64,000 nucleotides of DNA from Metopolophium dirhodum (taxonomy: Eukaryota > Arthropoda > Insecta > Hemiptera > Aphididae). The translations under genes were made by a program, and so were the position numbers. The notes under the pieces are model-generated. The model made no database searches. It was given only the letters and a program-made list of their open reading frames with translations, and was not told the origin of the DNA. Location: NCBI RefSeq assembly GCF_019925205.1, contig NC_083560.1, forward strand, positions 33,898,270 to 33,962,269. Direction: 5' to 3'. This document shows positions 55,972-64,000 of the stretch, in pieces (position 1 is the stretch's first letter; every line of letters starts with the position of its first letter).

Positions 55972-58900
55972 CTGCGTAGAATGGTGGTGGCTAAGGGGGC
56001 TATAGCCCTCCCAGAATTCTACAAAGCCCCCCCAGAAATTCTTGTGTAATAGTTTACTGTCTTATACATCCATATGTGGGAACTGAAAACATTTTCTATT
56101 ATTTATTTTGATATCCGAAGAATATTATATTTGATAATTCAAATTTTAAATTATTCTTTTATTTATACATTACAATTTCATATCGGCATTCGACATCAAT
56201 AACAATAATAATATTTTGGTATATACCTAGTTCTATCTTCTATATTATAAATTAATAAATCATAATCATCAGAAGACTATAATGACGTTATCGCCGTCCA
56301 TCGGTGTTTCTGGAAAAATACTTATCAATTATCATGTTTACTGTTTAGGTTAAAAATAGACGGCAATAACACAGCGTTGACGTCGTTGACGATACGAGAG
56401 TATTCGTTAATGGTAAATCCGCCAAACTTGTAAACACTATCCAGTATAATGGTATAACTATTAACTACAGTCTACAATCTACACTAAATATGCAGATTAT
56501 TTTATGGCAAAATAAGTTTTCACGGTGTTCTCGTTTTTGTTAAAGTGCATTTAAACATCAAATTTTTTTTTTTAAATACCCTCAATTTTCAACGATTAAA
56601 CGATGTTTAGTATATTTAATAAAGTAAAGACCACGATTAATAATCCACTCGTTAAAAATCCAGAGAAAGAATCCAGTTGAGAAAAACTAATTGTATCACC
56701 TTGTATAGACTCAGGTGATGTAAAAACTTTAAAATTAGATCTTGGAATTTTAGACTCTGGACCAAAACAACCGATTTTAAAAGTAAATATTATATTATAG
56801 TTATTATTAATCATAGATACAATAATACAAGATATTAAAGATATTATACTTTTTAATTGGGTTATCTAAAATGTTTATTTAATTGTCTGAAAAATATAAA
56901 AATTATTCATAGAACATATTATAGTATCTATAATTTAGTATTACGTTTAAAAAATTAATTGGTAAATTAATACTAAATTTAATTACATAAATGTAATAAC
57001 TATAAGGTACTATAGGTACTTAATTAATAAAACTACTCAGTTTTCACATTTATTTTTTCAGCGCAAAATAAAAAAGAAATTATAGAAAACCGAAACTATC
57101 TTAAACAAATTATTGATATTGTTTTATACTTGACTCATCAAAGGATTTCATTTAGAGGCCACAATGAAACAAAAGATTCTTTAAACCAAGGTAATAAGGT
57201 ATTAAACCTAAGTGTGGAATGTAGTATTTTATATTTGACCGTCTGCTTGTTATTATTTTGTTATTAGCGCTATTATAAAAGTTTTATTTAATAATTTGTT
57301 TTATTCAATATTAGGTAATTTTAAAGAAGCCTGCCAGTTAATGGCTAAGCATGATATACAATTTAAAATTAAACAAGATAGTAAGTTTAATTTTACAAGT
57401 CCTGACATTCAAAATGAGTTGATAAATGTTTGCAGTGATGTTTTAAAAACTAATATTATTTCTCAAATAAAATCAGTTGGTTTTTTTTGCTATTATGGTT
57501 GACGATGCCAGGTACATGACACTACTTGTTCATATATTATTAAATCATGTATTATACTATTACCATTTTAACAGGTGTCATAAAGTAGAATATATGTCTA
57601 TATGTGTACGTTGTGTAAAAGATTTAGAAGTCTATGAAAGGTTCCTTGGTTTTATGGATGAGTCTGAAAAACAAGATGCACAGACACTTGTTAATACTAT
57701 TTTTCAATTTTTTGAGCAATCAAATTTGGAAAATATACCAATATTTGCACAGTCCTACGATGGAGCGAGTGTTATGAGTGCTAAAAGAAATGGTGTCCAG
57801 AGTAAACTTCTTGAACGATACCCATGCGGTATTTATACGCATTGCATGGCCCATAGAATAAATTTAGTTGTAGTAGACATATGCAAGAATGTTGAGGTAA
57901 TTTTGTTGAAATATATAAAATATAAATTAATTATTTCCTGTTAAATTCTTTGTTTTGTTTTTAGTATGCAAAAAATTTTTTTAACAGTCTAGAAGCATTA
58001 TACGTATATTTCTCACGACCATCTACAAATAAAAAACTAAAAGATATGTTATTAAAAATGGACATTAAAGCATCTTCTATTACTCAAATTTCTGATACTC
58101 GCTGGGTTTGCAGGTATAAAAACTGTAAAGCTGTTAAAGATAATTTTGAAGTGATACTACAGGTTTTGAGAGAAGAAATTGATGCTAACAGTAATCTAGA
58201 TGTAGCACAAGCAATAGGTATATGATCTGTTTGATATTTCATTGTAATTTTGTATGAATTAATTATAAAATGTTATTAACATTATATTATATTTTTAATT
58301 AAAAAGGAATTGAAGCTATGATAAAAAAAGGACATTTTATAGTATTTTTAATTATACTTGAAGATATTTTAACAAAAATCAATATTCTTAGTAACCTAAT
58401 GCAAGAGAAAAAAGCAACTTTGGGAAAATCAGTAAATTTAATCAATAGTATTATAAAAATATTTGAAAATGACCGTTACTCAGAAAAATGTAAAAATGTG
58501 TGGACAGGAATTATAGCATTAGCTAAAGAGTTCAACATTTCATTAGAAATTCCAGCTAAAGGTTATTTAAAAATATTTATAAATCATATTTTATTTTAGA
58601 ACGAAAAGATAGTTTTTAACCGTAATAGAGAATTTATGTTGAAATATTTTATGTTATAATATATCTTTATATATTTAATTTAATACTTCACAGGTTTCCA
58701 AACGTAAAAGAAAATAAACAACACATTTACGAAACTATTATGTTAGTAATACTACTGGTGCTGAATGTTCTTATGTTAATGTAGATGAACTCAATCTCAA
58801 TGAAGGAATGAATGATGAAGATACCAAGTTTGAATACTGAAAAATTAATGGTTATTTGAGGATACTTGACTGTGTTTTATCAGGTTTGAGAAGCAGATTT

Positions 58901-59687
58901 TCAACAGAAAGCTTGAAAATTGGACATAGTATTGATAACTTTATGAAGTTAAAATATGATGAAAGTTTACATTTTATTGAACATTAGGTTAGTAAAATAC
59001 ATGAAAATATATTATTATATTAATGTTAATATAAGGTTTTTGTTTTTAGATTGCTTTATGCATTGATAAAGACCAACTTAAAGCTGAAATTATAATTATG
59101 AAGAATTGTATTAATAAAGATGATTTTGACATAAATGCTATTGTATCAGAAATCAACAAAAAAATTCGGTAATGCGACGAATTAAAACATGTCTAACGAT
59201 AGATTTTCAAATATATCGTTACTTCATATTGAAAGGGACTTATCTAATAATATTACATCTGAAGAGGTTCTTAATATATTTGCGCAAAAAAGCTGACGTT
59301 TAAACCTTATAATATAGTAATTATAAAAATATAATAATATAATAATAATATAACTATAACCTTATAATTATAGTAATAATTTCCTATTTAAAATGTTTTT
59401 TTTTTTAAATATTTAATTAAAATACAAAATATGTATTTGATAATAATATGATGTATGGTATATTATTTATTTATATTTTACTTAATAATGTGCTTCTTTA
59501 GTCTTTTTTATATTTTGTTCCTTTATATTTTTCTATAGTTATATGTGTAGAATATAATATGTTCTGTACCTGGACCATTAAAGTCCTTATACAAAGTAAT
59601 TCGCAAGCAGTTGCGGCGGCGTCGTTGATACCACAAAAAAAAAAGGCTATAGCCCCCAAAAAAAATCAACACGCTACGTCTATGCTG
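55972..59687 (+). mobile_element. Intron-bearing hAT transposon (ZMYM1/DUF4371-like) in intron 1 of copy B
   Basis: Present only in unit 2. Left end CTGCGTAGAATGGTGG and right end ..CTACGTCTATGCTG agree in 7 of 9 outer bases when inverted. Inside both ends lie matching GGGGGCTATAGCC blocks (55994-56010 and, inverted, 59644-59656). No 8-bp duplication was found. The corresponding unit 1 interval (30290-31105) holds different sequence, so one of the two loci was rearranged. It lies antisense to the zinc-finger gene. Confidence 0.75.
56603..59300 (+). pseudogene. hAT transposase (ZMYM1/DUF4371 type), multi-exon, broken
   Basis: 56603-56790 reads MFSIFNKVKTTINNPLVKNP, one stop, then LDLGILDSGPKQPIL, the usual N-terminal start of this group. 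The TTF-type finger region is missing. 57061-57190 reads NYLKQIIDIVLYLTHQRISF (GT/AG boundaries). 57315-57511 has an extra T in a T run that breaks ..SVGFF/AIMVDDAR. 57575-57896 includes SYDGASVMSA, the catalytic D-G-A motif, and THCMAHRINLVVVD. 57965-58217 has SDTRWVCRY. 58307-58567 is the helical insertion domain. From 58694 onward stops accumulate, with RILDCVLSGLRSRFS readable. Introns are 63-90 bp. At least three disabling changes are present. The C-terminal dimerisation tail is not recognisable. Confidence 0.82.
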
Positions 59688-60029
59688 ATGACAGTTGACT
59701 GTAACAGAGAAAATTTATGAACAACGACTATCTAAAATGACATGGGCGATAAGATCAAAGTTAACCATTAAATACATTTGAAATCGTAATCGATTTCAGT
59801 AAACCAGTATAAAATAGGCATACGACTACTGTCTAAGAGTCGAGAAATGAGAATTCAATACCATGGGCGTCACGGCGTTATAATTTTTATTATTTTAAGT
59901 ATAACTTGGAACACAGTTCGCGACTCGCAGAAAATGTCCAGAAATATTAAAATATCGAATCGGACACGACAAAATGAATTCCAGTTCTTATGGCGGTTAT
60001 ATTATAGTAGATGACCTTGTAGTTCTTAC

Positions 60030-60190
60030 CTTGACACGGGTAGTACGGCGGTCGCAGTTTGTGTGGTTGCGGGAGAAGGTGACGCTCACGAAAATGAACA
60101 CAACACAAACTCGATGGTAAACGGTTTAGGTCCGTAATGGACGTTTGCTCGAGGAGAATAGTCAATGGCGAACACAAAAGACGTAATACA
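60030..60190 (-). other. Proposed 5' non-coding exon of the zinc-finger gene (copy B)
   Basis: GTGTCAAG|GTAAGAAC donor at 60030/60029, same as copy A. The start is unknown. Confidence 0.5.
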
Positions 60191-60199
60191 ATATTTTAG

Positions 60200-60490
60200 T
60201 ACGCGGGTTGTGCCAACACTCTACCGTCACGACGGAACGCTCGACTTCAGCGGACGGACGAGGAGTGATAACTGGCGGGCGACCGGTCGGACGGCTGGAT
60301 AACTAGAGAAGGGTCGCCGACCGCCGTGCTCGGTTTGCACGAGTTGCCTTCCCGTCCCGCTAGGTGCCAACGCGGCGTGGTGGGAGAGCGACGGTGTCGC
60401 TGTGGTGGCTGTCGACGAAGGCGTAGACCGGTCGCCGCGGGAGCTGTACTCTGTGCCGGTTGCCGCCGCGTATAACGGGCTGTGGAGCTA
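60200..60490 (-). promoter_or_regulatory. GC-rich island, likely promoter (copy B)
   Basis: Counterpart of 31640-31900, retaining GGCGGGCGACCGGTCGG and GACCGGTCGCCGCGGGAG. It has a 6-bp extra GACCGC near 60318. Downstream, about 50 bp differ from copy A around 60490. Confidence 0.5.
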
Positions 60491-61849
60491 AGTAATAGCC
60501 GTAGAGCTATTATTATTATTATTTAATATCTAGATAAATACGCAGCAGTAATATGGTTTAAAATAATAAAAATCATAAATATTATTGAACACAGGAAATA
60601 GCCAATAGCTTTTCTATACATAGAATTAAATTATTAGGTACTGAATTAACAGAATTATGTAATAGGTACCAAAAACATACGAAATTGAAAATTCCGAAAT
60701 AAATATAATCTTTTGATTTATAAATAAATAAATAACTTATTTATGGCGAAAATATTTTATAATGAGAAATGTACCTGTGTGATTTGTAATTATATCAATA
60801 TAATGATATCATATAATTTTACTTATTTGTTATTAGTATTTATTAATTATTATTATTATTACAATATGCCCGTATGCCGCAGTATGGTATGGTATATCTT
60901 TAATTTTTACACATACGATACACGTATATATTATAATATAATATATACCTAAATGGCTATTGCTGTAATATGTATTAACTATTGACTAAAAAAAGTATAA
61001 TTTTTACAACAATAATTCTTAGAAATTTCGTTTATTGTATATGAATGCGTTTGTGCAGAATTAGGTAAATTCATAAATTACAGTCTACCGAGAATAATTC
61101 AGATGGTAAGGGGCCTCGCTACAGTCATTATTTAAGGAGCAACATTTCGGCAATTCCTAATCTTGTCATAGCCGCCCGGGGTCTATGTGTTAGTTGTAAA
61201 TGATTATTAGTGTGATTGAAATTAAATGCGGGTGTCCTCTCTCGTACGCGCATGCACATGTCAATTTCTCGATAACCAAATAAATTTCACTACACGAATT
61301 TTACAAAAACATATTGTTTTATAAAAACTATGTAATGTTTTCCAATACGTTACGGGAACATTTCAGAAAAACACAAATCAATCTGATAATATGCAAGGGT
61401 CATTTTGTGACTACCGACTAACTTTAAATGCTTATAAAAAAAACTGTGACGAAGGATTGATAATATTTTTCAAATTTCATTGTAACAATATACTAGGAGC
61501 CTTGTATTAAATTTTCAAACTTTTTTCTCAACAAATAAAGTTTTATTGATATGTTACGTACCCACGTATTAAGTAGTCATATATTAACTATGTACAGCGC
61601 GCCGCCGCACGTCTCTAATAATATTTGACACTATAACTTATAAGGCAATTAGTATAGTATAACATGCGGAGGTCGTTGCAAAAGCGTAGAGAAAACAATT
61701 AAACTATAGAAGGTGTCGTCACACGGATCTTTGCTGGAAAGCCAACACCCATACGCAGGGATATCGAAGCATTCCTTCTGATAGAAATTCAGGATGAAAA
61801 AAAAAATTAAACACCATTGTAAAACTACTAGCTTCCTCGCTTCACCCAG
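60491..61849. other. AT-rich upstream flank of copy B, no gene supported
   Basis: Matches 32170-33770 except for the missing 200 bp at 61310. The minus frame 61649-61897 and plus frame 60743-60952 show no domain. The conserved patch 61600-61850 contains TGCGGAGGTCGTTGCAAAAG. Confidence 0.45.
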
Positions 61850-62404
61850 AATCCATTCCGCGACTGGTAGCAGCCTACGCGCCATGCCAAGCCACAAATT
61901 AAATAATTAATTTAACCTCGAACAAGCAATCTTTAAAAGTATTCGAATAAATGTATTCAAATACTTTTTTTAATCAAATACTATTTTAAATCGGTACTTT
62001 TTGGAAAAATTACGTATTTGAATACGCATTCTGGATAATTTTTATTGACTGGTACTTATTTTAATCATTGGCGTGGTTAAAAATGATTGTTTTATACATA
62101 CCACTGTCAATTATGTATACATATATAATATATTAAATCATCAAATATTATTATTGTCATTACTTACTATAACTTTTTTTTTTTTTTAACTTATTTTGAT
62201 AATTTTTTGTAATACTAATATATTTATACTTTTTTAAATCTTTTTTTAAATCGTCAAATATTATTAATTTTTATTCATTCTTATAACTTTTTTTAGTAAT
62301 TCTTTTTTTAAAGCTATGTCTAACAACACGGCATTATAATGCATTTATGCACGTACACGTAAACGTCCATAGTGACCTTAAATGTAACTCCTTTTTACCT
62401 AACG
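61850..62404. other. Unit-2-specific segment with AAATACTTT motifs
   Basis: Replaces unit 1 sequence 33780-33945. 61930-62035 repeats AAATACTTTTTT, GTATTCAAATAC and GTATTTGAATACG, like the cluster near 49050-49180. Probably a decayed iteron-type hAT end. No gene. Confidence 0.45.
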
Positions 62405-62944
62405 TGTGCAGTTCGATCACTACCTGGTTTTTACCCGAGTGTGGTTCGACCATATTCAGGTAATAAATGCGATTTGGCTATCCCATATTTTTGTTATCAT
62501 AATTTGAAAGGAACCGGTCCCGTCCCGTCCAGGTTTTAGTGTTACCTGCTCATTAGTTTAGGATACAGAGAGGACTGGCCATTTTTCGTAAAATTACAAA
62601 GGTTAAATACGAGTGAGTCTCGTGTTATATACAGCCGCCGTGCAACGAGCTTTTTGTCTCTACTTGCTCTGGATTAATATTATTATACATAGTTATATTT
62701 AGTGATGGGCGCAACTGACTAGTCGAGTACCATAGTGTTTCGATAGGTTACAAATATTTATCTGTATAATATATTTATCTAATAGTTATAATCGTCAACT
62801 GTTTTGCGTTCCGTGTATGTAAATTATTATTGTAATAATTTTAATAAACTTTCTTTTAGAAAAAAATTAAAAATACAATTTTTCAACATATTTTTTTACT
62901 TAATGGACATTTCTAACAAAATAAAATAAAATGTATAGCAGAAA

Positions 62945-63024
62945 ATAGTATACCAATTTATTTGAATAATTACATTCATATATAAATTATTTAAATATTT
63001 AATTTCTCAAATTAGGAACTCCCT

Positions 63025-63069
<45 letters not shown>

Positions 63070-63227
63070 TAATATAATATGTATATATTGATATAACAAT
63101 TTACATAATATATACATATGAGATATATAAGCTATATAGATGTATATATGTATATACTATATAAATGTGAAGTTTATATATGTATATACTACTTTGTATA
63201 TTAATAATGCCTCTATATACTCTTTCT
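62945..63227. repeat. AT/TATATG simple repeats beside the NUMT
   Basis: ATATAT runs at 63022-63065 and TATATGTATATA variants to 63190. It may include degenerate mitochondrial 5' sequence, but nothing could be assigned. Confidence 0.6.
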
Positions 63228-63955
63228 TCTTGAGTTCATGAATATAATTAGAATTAAATCTATTTTCAATTATTCCAATTTTCAACTTTAAATCATAATT
63301 TTACTCCATTTAAGCTACAATAAAAAAAATTTTAATTCAAGTTTTTGCTTCCATTTTATTATTAATTTTTTTAATAAATAAAAATGTATAATTTATAAAT
63401 AATGTTAATATATAAATTATAATATCATTATTAATAAAATTAAGATTAATACCTTTTCACTTATGATTACCTACCCTCAATAATAGAAGGATTAAATTTA
63501 ATACCATGCTTATTAATAATAACTTAACAAAAATTACACCTTTAATTATAATTTCTTATTTAAATATTAATAAAAATATAATTTTTTTAATTGTTTTAAT
63601 CTCAATAAATTCAATTTTTGGTTTAAATTAAAATTCAATAAGTACACTTTTAGCTACATCTTCAATAAATAATACTACATGAATATTATTTGCAATCTTA
63701 TTAAATGAAAATGTATGAATTAACTATTTTTTAATTTATTCAATATTAAATTTTTAAATTATTAAAATACTTAATAATTATAATATTAACTATATTAATC
63801 AAATAAAACTCTTTAATTAAATTTTTTTTTTCAAATTAAATATATTAATTTTAATTTTCTCAATATTATAGGTTCATCTCCTATATTAGGTTTCTTAATA
63901 AAATTAATACTAATTAAAACTTTAATTTATAATATAGTTTACTAATTATACCTTT
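63228..63955 (+). pseudogene. ND2: NUMT: nuclear copy of mitochondrial ND2
   Basis: Read with the insect mitochondrial code (TGA = Trp, ATA = Met), the plus strand gives ND2-like pieces: ELNLFSIIPIFNF, ILIQVFASILLLIFL, LSLMPFHLWLP, ITPLIIISYLNINKN, LATSSINN, FAILLNENVWINYF and SPMLGFLMKLMLIK, in the normal ND2 order. ND2 is a membrane subunit of respiratory complex I. This copy has several TAA stops and single-base shifts (for example near 63315, 63480 and 63870) and would be misread under the nuclear code, so it is a non-functional transfer. It covers most of the gene without a clear start. A 3' fragment is also in unit 1 (34478-34640), so the transfer predates the duplication. Confidence 0.85.
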
Positions 63956-64000
63956 TATAACCAATAGCAGCCATTTATAAACGAAAATTTCCACCGAAAA
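63956..64000 (-). repeat. Helitron-interior fragment at window end
   Basis: AACCAATAGCAGCCATTTAT is the inverse of ATAAATGGTTGCTATATTGG-type sequence at 12120-12140. Same arrangement at 34640-34720. Confidence 0.55.

Larger units (their letters stand above)
36957..64000 (+). repeat. Tandem segmental duplication, unit 2 (runs off window)
   Basis: Second copy of the unit, in the same orientation. It begins abruptly at about 36957, where the hAT reading frame shared with unit 1 changes to unrelated sequence on its 3' side. It matches unit 1 over 36957-48598 and 52470-64000. Private insertions are the hAT element 37570-38211, the solo LTR 47814-48422, the hAT element 55972-59687 and the long form of the ND2 numt. 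It is shorter than unit 1 over the first shared stretch, mainly because it lacks about 4.46 kb near 43708 and 3.4 kb near 46542. Confidence 0.85.

Noticed and set aside
63228..63955. Functional ND2 gene or mitochondrial contig contamination
   Set aside because: Stops and frameshifts under the mitochondrial code, and a truncated twin with the same nuclear flank at 34478, show it is an old nuclear insertion.

Overview
The window looks like repeat-rich nuclear DNA of a sap-feeding insect, most likely an aphid. The pointers are roughly 70 % AT content, very short introns (63-68 bp), a dense mix of hAT, MULE, Helitron, PIF/Harbinger, TTAA-target and LTR element remains, and a nuclear copy of a mitochondrial ND2 gene of hemipteran character. 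I see no rRNA, no convincing tRNA and no CRISPR. The species assignment is inference.

The dominant structure is a direct tandem segmental duplication with a unit of about 31.8 kb. Unit 1 runs from about 5139 to 36956. Unit 2 starts at about 36957 and runs past the end of the window. Two stretches are recognisably shared. The first is 5139-25292 against 36957-48598. The second is 26790-34650 against 52470-64000 (offset 25,687 bp around the gene). The shared sequence differs by only a few per cent, but each unit carries private insertions and deletions. Unit 1 alone has a 702-bp foldback element at 24061, an extra 1.5-kb tandem repeat (8788-11820), and intervals 12759-17222 and 20022-23437 that unit 2 lacks. 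Unit 2 alone has a 642-bp hAT element at 37570, a solo LTR at 47814, a 3.7-kb hAT element at 55972 and most of an ND2 numt. A haplotype-split assembly error is the main alternative to a true duplication.

The only convincing host-type gene is on the minus strand in both units. It has a GC-rich promoter-like island (about 31640-31900 / 60200-60490), a non-coding first exon ending at a strong splice donor (31441 / 60030), and two coding exons (30101-29836 and 29768-29582; 55788-55523 and 55455-55269). They encode a 144-residue protein with a basic N-terminus, one C2HC finger and one C2H2 finger. An AATAAA lies 22 nt past the stop. The two copies differ by four amino acids and keep all zinc ligands. 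In unit 2 the first intron has been enlarged from 1.3 to 4.2 kb by an intron-bearing hAT transposon.

Region by region: 1-5100 holds AT-rich DNA with two foldback repeats and the end of a hAT element. 5139-18700 is a mosaic of nested non-autonomous elements, including GTTCC-iteron hAT MITEs with exact target-site duplications and several rearranged copies of one repeat. 18700-23660 is a Helitron-type element with a three-layer nest inside it. 23688-25364 is a decayed MULE. 25370-26790 is a common interspersed repeat. 26790-34650 is the gene block. 34650-36956 is AT-rich. 36957-64000 repeats this order, with 48600-52470 as non-homologous filler between the two shared stretches. Apart from the zinc-finger gene, nearly every coding trace is a dead transposase. 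Most other open frames are chance or element-derived.
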